Positions 44,755-55,315 of a stretch of DNA of 64,000 nucleotides are shown here, one piece after another. The stretch lies in contig JAJEKV010000020.1 in assembly GCA_021234155.1 (NCBI GenBank), forward strand, positions 7,300,563-7,364,562. The letters are read 5' to 3'. Both the position numbers and the translations under genes were made by a program. The stretch's first letter is position 1, and each line of letters begins with the position of its first letter. This DNA is from Isoetes taiwanensis (taxonomy: Eukaryota > Streptophyta > Lycopodiopsida > Isoetales > Isoetaceae). The notes beneath the pieces were generated by a model. That model made no database searches, was not told the origin of the DNA, and worked only from the letters and a program-made list of their open reading frames with translations.

Positions 44755-45049
44755 TTCGATGGTTTTAGCCTACAGTATATATTTTGTTTTGATGTATTAG
44801 AATTTTTCTAGTACAACCAAAAGACATGTATCTTGGGCTCTTATGCTTTAAGTTGAGTTTGATGCAACTTTGACATAGCTAAGGCAACCGGATAGAACAA
44901 AAGATATGGCAGCTGGGTCAAATTTTTTTGAGCAAGTGTACCTTGGTAAAACAAATATCCATATATTGCCTAGAGAAGATTTTATCCATAGATGCTTTAA
45001 AGTTGTTACAATTTAGGATCAAAGCAGCATGCCAGGTTGCTACTAATGG

Positions 45050-45227
45050 TTTCCTCCCATGTGGGGGTTTTTTCATCCCAGTAGTAGGGACACATTGTAT
45101 AGTAGCATTTGTCTTTTTGGTGTGGTTTTATCTGCTTTGTGTACTACATGTACCGTCTCATAGGTCAGTTTGGCCTCCGCGGACGTTAAAATATACTTCC
45201 TTCCTTCCTTCCTTCCTTCCTTCTTTC
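45050..45227 (+). mobile_element. Retroposon 3' end with (TTCC)n tail
   Basis: Same order as 44605 but diverged: CATGTGGGGGTTTTTTCATCC, then CTCATAGGTCAGTTTGGCCTC, CGCGGACGTTAAAATA, then (CTTC)n. Carrying a TTCC rather than TATTC tail, it shows that the tail unit varies between copies. Confidence 0.7.
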
Positions 45228-48180
45228 ATGGCTAGCAGAGAAGCTTTGATCCATCCTTTGTTAATTGATTCTAGTCAGAGGAGCTTGCAAAATAAGGCCA
45301 TCTCTATTGTCAGCTATCTCCATTGCTCTCGTATGGGGGTATGCGATGTTTGAATTGCAGCCGGTTCAATGAAGAAAAGAATCTCAACAAGATGTGCATA
45401 CACCTAGGATTAGCTCAGTATAAGAACATTAGCAATATAAAGACTAACACTTATCTAAAGTCACCGAGCAACCAAAATGTGGAGATGATAAATAACTTAT
45501 TGGCCCATTTTTAGGTGCACCCTGATAACTATATGGATCAACTTCCTATTCGATGAGGTTTCACTTAACCTTTGTGCTGGCTTCCTGTGAAGACAATTTT
45601 TTTGTTGGTCTAATATTGTAAATTTAGACGAGGTTGAAATGCCATTTAATTTGGAATCTATGGATGGCAAGCAATATTACATTAATTGCTTTGTAAATAA
45701 GTTTTTGATGAAACTATTATGAAATTACATCCTTTTAAAATAAAAGAACCATTGCCACATGACCAATAAAACAAAGTCTTAATAGCAAAATCTAAATCGT
45801 TGACCAAAAAAAAACATAAGCTTGTAATATGCCAAGAAAGATAAGGTCATGACCATTAGCTCAAAAAGACTAGTTTTAAAATACCAAAAGTATAAAGTAC
45901 GAAGGTTCGATCTAAATAGCTATAGACATCAAATTATATATGTAATACATTAGAAAATATAAGGAGATCAATTTTGAACTAATTCAATCATGCTTCTCAT
46001 GAATTGAACCTCGGCTACAACATGGAGCAAAAGGGAGGGAACATACCTTTAGGTCCTACGGTTGTCGCTAGAGTAGAGGAAGGACAATCACTGAATCTGC
46101 ATAATAGTGCATCTATAATAAGAAATCCACAAAAGAAGGGATCTAGCTAAAGACCTCCTATAAATTTGCAACAACTTTAACCATCTTAATAGTCAACAAA
46201 TCCTCTGAAGATATAGGTATTCAGCAAGGGAAGTTAATAAGACAAAGACCATACTAGGAACCAAGGAACACTGATGAATGCACACTGGCCCCAATTAAAG
46301 TCAGTGTGATTATTAGGAGAATGTGATGCAAAATGCTTTTGAACTTTGACATGCTTCAGCATCTTTCAATCCTATATAACCAAAAAAAAAAGGGGCAAGG
46401 TGCCCAGGCACTATGGATTGCAATAACATGTATTAGTTGGACAACATTTGCAAGAGTGTATGATGGGTCATATCATAATAGGGAATAATAAGCTTCGCGG
46501 CCACAAATATTTCTTTAGTTTCAACCATGTATTTCAGACCTTGTTTAGTAATTCAATCATATATTTCAGACCTTATTTAGTAATGAATCTGTATGGATGC
46601 ATGGTGGAACATGGAAACATTCTGTTATGAACCCATCTTTAGTCTTCATGAACTGTGTACATTGCTAATATGCAAGGTTGAGAACTACTCTTTTTATGCG
46701 TGTTTGGAAGCTATTTTTTGAACAATTGAAGATATCTACATGAATCTAAGAAACTATGGACATAAACTTGCAATATCACCCTTGCTTTCAACTATGGTCT
46801 CCTTTCAAACAAAGAGTCTACTAGCTTGAAGTTCACGTACATGGAATTGTTATAGCTCTTGATAATGATCTTGTTGCATATGAAGGAGGATATGTAATGG
46901 ATATGCAAAGCAATAAATATTTATTTGTGTTATTAAATGTTGCGGAGTAGATGTTGGGAGCTCATACTTCTGTTGTGGTGGTGTCATTGCCATCTCAAAT
47001 ATTTTTGGTGTTAAGAGGATATGGCAATGTGGTCATAGGTAGCAACCATGTCCATTAAGAGTTTAAAAACTCTTTCTGGATGGCCATTAGTGATAAGTTT
47101 ACTTCATCATTTGCTTCAAGTTTCAAATCTTCAACATATAATAGCCTTGAGGATAACTGTGAAAACTAGAAAGTAAAACATGTGCCCAAACACTATTGCA
47201 TGTCTCTTCATTTTTTTTTAATGTCTCATAACATAGCTATCTATATTCTTAACATTTGCGTTATCTTTAACATCATCCGAAGTTGTTGTTGTACTTGTCT
47301 CACATGGAAGAAGTTTTGGGACTAAAATTGGATCAGAGTTAGCATCACTAAAGTGGACCTGCTCATCTCTTGTCCAAGGACTAACATGTCTTGCTAGAAT
47401 TATATTCCCATTTCTCAATTGTAGGGTCATGCATAAACAATATTCAATGGATGATTCAATTAGAAGATAATTAGTAGAATGCAATTATAGCAATCTATTG
47501 GCAATTATCTTGTCTTGTGCATAAACTGCGGGAAATTACACCAAGCTTTGTTGGTAACACTTATTGGCATGTGCTTGTGCACGAAGCCACCTTTACTATT
47601 TTGTTTCATTGGATTATGGTATTGCATACAGATCCGATCATGGTTACGAAATCTTGGTTAACTTTTTCGGACAAGTACATGCAAACAGTCAACTGACATT
47701 CTATGAATGCGCATCTATATCTGCCTCCATTTTTTCTCCCCACATTCAAGTACTTAGGCATATACTCTATATTAGCTCAAGAATGCAATGGTTCTATGCC
47801 ATCATAGAACCATTTTCCCTTTTTTCGACTATTTCTCTATATATTGTCATTGTCTTCCAATTCATTCCTATTGGCCTTCTCTTTGAGCGTTCCCTTTCTT
47901 TCTTCTTCTTGTTTCTAGTTTCCCTACTTTGTTGAGTATTGTTGTTTAATGTTTCTTTAATCTTTGTTTTGTTGAGCTTGGATGCTTTTGGATTCTCTAA
48001 TCTTAGTTAAGCTGCTTAGTTAGTTTAGACAGATCTTAGGTTTTCGTATGTAGTTGGTTTCTATTTTTTTCTAAAGTATTCTGTGCTAATGTGCTTGGCT
48101 CTAAGAGTCTATTGTTTTTTCTCGAATGGGCTCTATGACACTTTTTCTCAAGACTAATCCCATCGATCCGAGCCCTCGGA
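45228..48180. other. No secure gene
   Basis: Long AT-rich stretch. A plus-strand reading near 46829-47075 is coding-like with few stops (EVHVHGIVIALDNDLVAYEG ... GAHTSVVVVSLPSQIFLVLR), and a minus-strand frame at 47218-47484 has 88 codons. Neither matches a family I know. Confidence 0.4.
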
Positions 48181-48296
48181 TCGAAATTATAGAGGGGGCG
48201 AGCATGCATGTCTTGCATGCATGCATGCGGTGCATGCCTTCTCTGGTTGGGAGATCGCTATATTAGGCGAGGTTCTTCATTAACGTCTCATCGGCG

Positions 48297-48890
48297 CTTC
48301 CTCTTCTCTCTCAGTAGTATCTTATTCTCTATTCTTTGAAACCCATCCCCACCCCCCCTTCCTTAATTGTTTAATGTATTTGTCGCCTGGCACGCGTGAC
48401 CAGCCCCTCTATTTGAAGAGGTTTTTGTTTTGTTGTCACGTGGCACGCGTGAGCAGCCCCTCCACTTTGGGAGGTTTGTTTTGTCACATTTGTTCTAGTG
48501 TTGGTGATGTGTAGGTATAGGTTGGTAAGCGGCAGTAGCTTCGACTTCTCCATTCGTGGGTTTTGGGAGCGAATTCTCAGCCTTACGTTTGTCCAAGCCC
48601 TTGCCGAAGGCTTATCACTAGGGTTTTTTTCAAAAACTCAAAAGGGCGGGGTTTTTTAATCCTGGTGATAAGCTTTCAGCAGGTACACAAACCAAACATC
48701 TATTAGCGTTGTATTTCATGGGGTTCAAGTTGTATAATTGGACATTCCCTTCATTTTTCTTCGTGGGTAGTTCGCATGTGTGCGGCTACCCACTATCCAC
48801 CATTGTAGAAAATCTGCTGAGATGAATGAGAAGCCTATTCCTCTTCTCTCTCAGCAGTACCTTATTCTCTATTCTTTGAAACCATGCAGG
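48297..48890 (+). repeat. Short direct repeats and a retroposon scrap
   Basis: A ~50-bp block TTCCTCTTCTCTCTCAG(T/C)AG...TATTCTCTATTCTTTGAAACC occurs at 48298-48350 and 48838-48885. Between them lies a ~53-bp tandem duplication (GGCACGCGTGACCAGCCCCTC at 48389, GGCACGCGTGAGCAGCCCCTC at 48442). There is also a piece of the retroposon head (AACTCAAAAGGGCGGGGTTT, TTTAATCCTGGTGAT at 48635-48670). Confidence 0.6.
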
Positions 48891-49537
48891 GGAGGGGCTT
48901 CTCCCTGCTTGGATTGACCAATTTGCCGTCTCTTTCATGCTGTGGCATGTCCTTTCTCGGCCTTGCCTCTTCTTTAGCCATAATCCTTTGACCTTCGTCC
49001 TCGATTCCGTTTTGATAAGGAAGTTCTATTCTATTCGGGAGGTTTTTATTGTTTTCATGCGAGCGCCATTCTAGAATCTATCTAATTGTCTTCTTTTTTC
49101 CCTGGATTCCCTGTTTCGACAAAAGAAGTAGTTTGTTGCTGTTTGTTCACCTTTCTCTTGTTTGAATAATCAGGTTTAAAGGCCAGCTTTGCCTAGGTCG
49201 GACTCGATGGTTTTTTCTACGTCATGATCCCAGAGGTTAGAAAAAACTTCATGTTTGATGTATTTTATGCCTAGAGTCAATATCTATTTTTCAACAAGGT
49301 CTGTTGTCCTGTTCATACAGTTTAGCATATGAAAATGATAGTATGCTTATGAAACATTATATGCCTGAAAAACATCAGAATAAGCACCAGACCAGATTAA
49401 TAAATAAGATGCCTGGGTCTCGTCTTGTGCATTGAAATACTTCTACCACAGTATAGTTTCCTCTATTTATGCAGGCCGAGCAAACTGTACCAGCTTAGCT
49501 AAAAACAGTACAATCATTCTGAGTTCATACATTGTCC
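48891..49537. other. No gene seen
   Basis: Short open frames only. Confidence 0.5.
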
Positions 49538-49640
49538 AATGAATAGAATAGAATAGAATAGTTTTTTTAATGTCCACGGAGACCAATAGGTCATGGGACC
49601 CATACAATGGGCTAGTACAATCATACAATGCTAAATCTAG
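49538..49640 (-). mobile_element. Retroposon 3' end with (TATTC)n tail
   Basis: The minus strand reads GATTGTACTAGCCCATTGTA, TGGGTCCCATGACCTATTGG, TCTCCGTGGACATTAAAAAAAC, then TATTC repeats. It is nearly identical to 44670-44754, pointing to a recently active family. Confidence 0.78.
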
Positions 49641-49740
49641 AAAGTATTAAAGGCATGTTCATAACAGCATGTGTAAAATCAAATGCATAAACGTATATTC
49701 CTCCACCTTCCTTCTTTGTAAATGTAAAATAAATAAAAAA

Positions 49741-50083
49741 CCTGATTAGCTTGCACATCCTCCTCGTGTGAAAGCATTTCTAATGGTGTATACAATATAC
49801 ATTCACGATTTTTTCTTGCCTCTGCTACAAGGGAATTGAGAGAACTTCCTTTTACAGAAAACTTGTATTCATGCTTTTGCCCCTTAAGCATCACTGCTGC
49901 TCCATTATTCTTGCCGATCAAGCCGTCCTTTTTGTTTAACACACCAATAAAATCAACTTTGGTTAGACTTTTGATTAAGCTCCCCTTCAATTCTCGCCAT
50001 TTGTTGTTGCTGAACAGGAATCTCTGCCCTGGTATTGGGCTTACCCATGCTTTTCCTTTGCTTGTGCTTGTTATGAAGCACAA
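49741..50083 (-). CDS. Uncharacterised minus-strand frame
   Basis: About 114 codons of balanced composition, including WVSPIPGQRFLFSNNKWREL and EYKFSVKGSSLNSLVAEARK, followed by EMLSHEEDVQANQ and then a GTTTTTT that could be a weak donor. No family is recognised. It may be an exon or relic of a gene shared with a plus-strand coding-like stretch at 50374-50666 (EEDPATGFAIPPEDLVMEPL). Confidence 0.25.
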
Positions 50084-50666
50084 AGATTTATCAACAAAGA
50101 TCTCAAGATTTGTAGAGAATGACCTATATTTTCAAGTACTTGTTCTGCCTCTGCCATTTTGCTCAAAGCAAAAATAAAATACTGCAAGAGGCTTACCTCA
50201 AAGTTTTGAGAATACGGGGTAATTGAAAGATTCACGCAGCCAGTCAAGCATCTACGACCTCTTTCAAAATGAAATCTAAGTTTACACTGGACCACGTCCG
50301 ATATTTATGGCTTTGGTGATATGAACCATCTGAAATGGCAAAAAAAAAATCGGAGAAACGGCAAGATGCTGAAGCTTCGGCTTCTTTCGGGGTTCAAGAA
50401 TCAGGGGATTCTGAGCTTAAAAATTTTGACTCATTTTCTCGTTGGCTTCACCGCAGCCCAGTCGATAAAAAAACAAGTACAAGATGCTCGAGGTTTTATT
50501 CTGCATAGGGTTCAAGAATCAGAAGATTTATGAACTTAAACAGCATACAGAAGAAGAATCCGAAACTTATTTTTCTTACTGGATTAAAGAAGAAGATCCA
50601 GCTACAGGCTTTGCCATACCTCCCGAAGATTTAGTTATGGAGCCTTTGCTACCTCCCGGAGGCTGA

Positions 50667-51353
50667 TCTGGAGCCGCTGCAAATAGAGTCAATTTTTCCC
50701 TACAAATAGGTCCCTGCAAATGGAGCCGCTGCAAATAGAGTCGTAAATAAAAAAATTAATACATTTTTTGGATTTTATGGGAACCTCCCCAGGTTAGCAA
50801 GATTGGAAACCTCCCCAGGCTTTGGCCGAAAGCTGGGGAGGTTTCCATAGGAAGAAAATTTAGGAGGTTTCCATCCTTGGGATCCTAACCAATTCGGACG
50901 TATATAATTTGAGCGGGTCGGACTCGATGCCAGATTCCCTAATAGTTTATTCTGCAATGATTTTCTTTCCTGTCATTTGCTTTAAGGCCTAGCCTCCTTG
51001 TACTAGTACCTTTTTTCTTTTTCTGGCCTCTCCCTTTTCTTCTCAAAATTTGAACCCTTTCCGCAGCTCCCCGCGGTTGTTCGAGGCCATAAGTTCCATT
51101 CATATCCTGAAGTTCTAATTTAACTTCTGTACAGTGTCGCAATGGGTAAGTCATAATGGGTTACAATGGCCATTCTACTCGGCCACTTTTGATGTTTCTG
51201 ATTTCGGAAGCAGATTTTACTGCGGCCTTTTTGCTATTTCCTTTCTGATAATAACCGCGACCGTATTGATCATTTTTTATTCTTGTTTAGGTTGTGATTT
51301 TTGCAAATAAAGAATATGGCAGAGGTATATATAGCGAGAGGAAATACGTCTGT
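50667..51353. repeat. Non-genic DNA with a strong 42-bp palindrome and a short duplication
   Basis: GAGCCGCTGCAAATAGAGTC occurs at 50672 and 50722. At 50805-50846 the arms GGAAACCTCCCCAG and CTGGGGAGGTTTCC are perfect 14-bp inverted repeats, with GGCTTT/AAAG extending inwards. A partial third arm (GGGAACCTCCCCAGG) lies at 50779. No gene. Confidence 0.6.
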
Positions 51354-53404
51354 TCTGATGCTCCCCAAACCTATACGATGCTCCCATCGTATACGTACGG
51401 GAAATCCCCCTCCCATGGCAACCTCATCACCACAGGAAGATACCTCGGACCACTTGTGATGGCCATGTGCCCGGGTGAAGGACACGGAGGTGTCATTCGT
51501 CCCACTCCTTCTATGGGAACCCTATATAGCGGAAGTGTACGTACAAGTCTTAGTACCGTCATGAACCTACTCAAAAAACAAGGAAAATACGTGGAAAATA
51601 CGCAAGAAATACGGAAGAAATACGCCAAGATCGGCAAAGAATCTGATATATGAACAGGAAACAATAATACAGTAGCCCGAAGGCAAGCAGGAATACAAGA
51701 CAGATGCCTAGAAGGCTCAAGACTGGCGTTGAACCGGAATGGTTTGACAAGAAGGAGGTGCCTCCTTATATATCTAGACCAACGGTCAGGATCGCGCCAC
51801 TCCAATGGATGAGATCGCGCCAAGTGTCGCGCATGCATTTAGGTTCTAGAACATTCTAGAACCTTCTGGAGATAGTCCCACATATGAGAAAGACGTGCAG
51901 GAATGTCTTCAACAAATATTGGTAGAGCACTTGGCAAGGGTGTGTGACTCGCAACTGGAAGGTTGCGAGTTCAAACCCTATCTTGTGCAACTATCCTTTT
52001 GCATCCGTGTGACGACCATCTTTTGTACATAGGAGTATAATGTTCGTATGATACGAATATCCGTATGGTCGTCACAGGTACAAGTTAGCACCTGGTATAC
52101 AAAACATATAATATCATACCACCACGAAGGGTGGTCCATCCATCAACAATACGAGTAACATCCCAACAACAACATAACATATGCAAACAATCAAATGGGG
52201 CTCTAACCCTCAGGGAATCAACCGCCGGTCAGGGCCTCCAGATAACAACAGATGGAATCATGACACGGGCGTTGGCTGGCATAGAACAATGGCTAGGGTA
52301 GTCCACTCCATCCGCACATCCTGTGCACATTTTGCAGATAGGCTGAATCACGCTATGACATGGTTGTAGCCGTCCGGAGACGTAATCTCATGGAATCACC
52401 CTATGAGACTACTCTGGGTTACATCTCCCCAGTCCGATGAGGCAGGAAAGGGGAAAATCCTTTCCAGAGCATGGTGCTTCCATGGGTGGCTAGAGGATCG
52501 TGGTTCCGCCAGGCAACCACGCATCCGTACGCGTCTTTAACCCCCTAAAATCCATAGGCCGTCCCGGCGCGCCTATCAAGCCCAGGGCGTCCCTATAGGC
52601 ACGTATCTTGCGACCCAGGAGGTGTCAGATCCATACCCGGGCCATACGCAATGACCGACTATAGACCTAGCCACAATAGGGAGCCTTGTAGCCACGCTAG
52701 GCAAGGTCCCACACCCACTTCACCACCCTACTCCTCGTCTTGTGCTCAGCCACACCATACCATCAACAGCCAGGAGGGCTTTTGTGCACAGATTGCATTT
52801 AATAGGTTTTAAAGGGTTCTAGCTAGGAGCATCTCTATTTCTAAGTAGCTTTTAGGTTTCTACCCCCCCCCCCAAAAAAAAACCCCATACACACAGGAGG
52901 AACAGAAGGAAAGAACAATTACATTCAAATCACCCATCATAATCTCAAATAGGGCATAAAAGAGAGTCTAATCATTCATCTAATCATACAAGGATTAGAT
53001 TAGAACATAAACTACCTAAAGACTGACCTGTTTCATGGCTGGACCCGTTATGACAAAGAACTTCCATGGTTCGAGGTTAGTTACTGTGTTCAAGCAGCTC
53101 CTCCCTTCTCCAATCTTCCCCAAATCGATTTGGGGTAGGATTGGGGTGGAGGCCCAACTTGCCCCTTTGGAATAGCAAGTCTCCTCTGGCCCAATCGATT
53201 TGGGCCAGGTGGCTCCCCCTATTGGCTAATTAATATTATTAATTAGCCTAATTAGGTTAATTAGATTAACTAATTTATGATTATTTAGAATAGCTAGCAT
53301 AAACCACTTTTAATGTTAGCCACTAATCCCATTATAGTCCAAACATACCTAGTGACGTGTCATAGTATTTATATGTATAGCATATAAATACGTGGAACGT
53401 TACA
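51354..53404 (-). mobile_element. 3' LTR of the Ty3/gypsy element, interrupted by a 530-bp insertion
   Basis: Two blocks, 51354-51547 and 52078-53404, align in order with the LTR at 37452-38932 (for example GTATACG hairpin region, GCGGAAG-GT, CGAAGGGTGGTCC, GTAGTCCACTCCATCCGCAC, TCTGGGTTACATCTCCCCAG). The right end is GGAACGTTACA at 53404, followed at once by the polypurine tract. An alternative reading is that the LTR starts at TGTGACGACC (52008) and the left block belongs to another LTR. Confidence 0.7.
51548..52077 (+). mobile_element. Insertion in the LTR containing a tRNA-related (SINE-type) segment
   Basis: The insertion is flanked by the 7-bp repeat GTACAAG (51541-51547 and 52078-52084). 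It holds pol III-type internal promoter boxes: TGGTAGAGCACTTGG (51920-51934, A box) and GCGAGTTCAAACCC (51965-51978, B box), at tRNA-like spacing. The T-arm does not pair properly, so it is not a functional tRNA gene. The last 69 bp (52008-52076) have perfect 12-bp inverted ends TGTGACGACCAT/ATGGTCGTCACA around TTCGTATGATACGAA. Confidence 0.55.
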
Positions 53405-53428
53405 TTCTACCCCCCTTGGAATAATGTT
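53405..53428 (-). other. Polypurine tract
   Basis: The minus strand reads CATTATTCCAAGGGGGGTAGAA directly before the LTR start TGTAACGTTCC. This is the expected priming site for plus-strand synthesis and fixes the element's orientation as minus. Confidence 0.82.
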
Positions 53429-54001
53429 GTCCTCAGCATTGAACATTATAGAGCAATATAATTATTAGGAAAATACAAACATAGGTACTTTATCATATAA
53501 TAGAGAAGATTACAACTAGATCATAAGTGATCAAAGGTTTTAGACCCGAGTCCTTCCATACAATAACAGAGAACACAAGTTAACATGCACAATAACAAGG
53601 TCCTCAGTGGACCATAAGGAACACACATAAGAAAACACAACATGGCCCCTAAAGTGAGCCGTCAAAGAATTGCAGATGCCGCCGTATACACTACTCACCT
53701 GCAGGATTACAGTACATCCGTACTCAACATAATTATATAAAGTTGTGGCATAAGGAATGGTAATGTTCCCATTATAGTCGTAGACGGTTGCATCCTAATA
53801 TGCTTATACACAAAACCTCCATCCTAGGATGCATCGACCCCAACCCCTCTGCATGATCCCTGTCGGATCTAATACTCAACTACATACCATTGGAGTTGGA
53901 ATCGATAGGATCGTGGATAGTCCGACCCTGGCATTGCCACATAAAGTCGGGGTAAGCCTTATTAGGGTCTCGTTTAAGGACCCAAGTGGCATCCTCGGTT
54001 G
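53429..54001 (-). pseudogene. Pol C-terminus and 3' untranslated part of the Ty3/gypsy element
   Basis: 53830-54001 continues the pol reading past the MITE: in the minus direction the residues after W-L-S-G-N-T-C resume as a tryptophan-containing stretch up to about 53870. The remainder up to the PPT is non-coding spacer. Confidence 0.55.
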
Positions 54002-54358
54002 CAGTGTTGTATCTGTACAGGTACGCTAACTTTCAAGTACTTATAGCGTACCGTACCAGAGGTACGGTACGTACGGAATAAAAAATGCATTGTTTTGTGT
54101 CAAATTTTGGTAGTTTTCAACACAAGTACGGTAAGTATTTTATAGATACGATATGTATTTTATAGGTATTTTATAGGTACTATAAGTATTTTATAAGTAT
54201 TTTACAGGTATGGTACATATTTTATAGGTATGGTAACAACACCTTTTAACGTACTATTTTTTTTTTGGGTACGTTAAAAACTCAGAGGTACGTTACGAGG
54301 TACGATACGTAAAATACTTACAGTACCGTACAGGTACGGTAAGTACGTAACAACACTG
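54002..54358. mobile_element. hAT-type MITE inserted in the pol gene
   Basis: The ends are perfect 9-bp inverted repeats CAGTGTTGT...ACAACACTG. It is flanked by an 8-bp target duplication CTCGGTTG (53994-54001 and 54359-54366). CAGTG ends plus an 8-bp duplication are diagnostic of the hAT superfamily. The 357-bp body has no ORF and is full of GTAC-centred repeats (GTACGGTACGTACGG, TTTTATAGGTA repeated). Removing it restores the pol reading across the site. Confidence 0.9.
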
Positions 54359-55315
54359 CTCGGTTGGCAAGTGTTTCCACTTAACCAAGTATTGCAATAT
54401 CTGTGTTGTTCTCGTTTGCTTATATGGTCTGTCAAAAAAAGCTTCTCTGACATTTCCAGAAGTGTTGGCATATCAAGAATCTCATGAGGATTCGGGGTGT
54501 GCTTCTTCAAAAGGCTTACGTGGAAAACTTTATGGACCTTGAGATGAGCGGGCAAATTCAATTTATAGGCTTGAGGACCTATTTGTTCGATGATCTGGAA
54601 GTGGCCCGCCCATCGTGGTGCTAGTTTCTTGCAATTACCAATCTTGAGTTTGGCCTGCTTAACCTTGATCTTCAACCATACGGACTCACCAACTCGAAAC
54701 TTGTGTGGCATGCGGTGTTTATCTGCTAGACTCTTTTGTTGACTTCGTGCTTCCCATAGATAACCGCGTACTTCTTCTACCAAGGCTTGTATATCAGTAA
54801 GCAACTACTGTGAGACTACCACCTTGGAAACTGGGTTATGCCATGTGTCTGGAGTAAGGCATTGGTAGCCATAGGTGATCATAAAGGGAGATATCTTCGA
54901 GGACTCTTGCTTAGTACTATTATAGGTAAATTCCACTAAGTGAATGTAATCTCCCCACTGAGATTGCTTATTCCGGACGTAATTGTGTAGCATATCCTCA
55001 ATAATGTGATTGGTAAGCTCTGAGTGATCATTTTTCTGAGGGTGATATGTTGTACTCATGGGCAATGTCGGTGGTGCGGCACGTCAAGAAATGCGCCATC
55101 TTAGAAAGCTTGTCGACTACCACTATCAAGGCATCAGATCCTCTAAGTGTCCGTGGAAGATCCACAATGAAATCCATGGTTATGACTTCCCATTTTGTAT
55201 TGGGAACGTCTAGAGGTTCAAGTTCGCCTGGAGTCCTTAACTGCTCTGCTTTTGTCTGCTGGCAAAGTTGGCACTGCTTAATGTAACGGGCAATATGTTT
55301 CTTCATACTAGGCAT
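54359..55315 (-). pseudogene. Integrase and chromodomain-like tail, internally deleted
   Basis: The minus strand has the HHCC zinc region (ARYIKQCQLCQQTKAEQ) and the first catalytic Asp block (WEVITMDFIVDLP, 55028-55315). It then jumps to STTYHPQKNDHSE and the integrase C-terminal part (54805-55065), with the intervening core carrying the second Asp apparently deleted. 54367-54804 has the GPL(Y/F)-like module (RWAGHFQIIEQIGPQAYKLN; VHKVFHVSLLKKHTP), followed by a chromo-like CNTWLSGNTCQP end. Not functional. Confidence 0.85.

Noticed and set aside
51920-51992. A functional tRNA gene
   Set aside because: A and B boxes are present, but the T-arm and acceptor stem do not pair, so a tRNA-derived SINE or relic is more likely.
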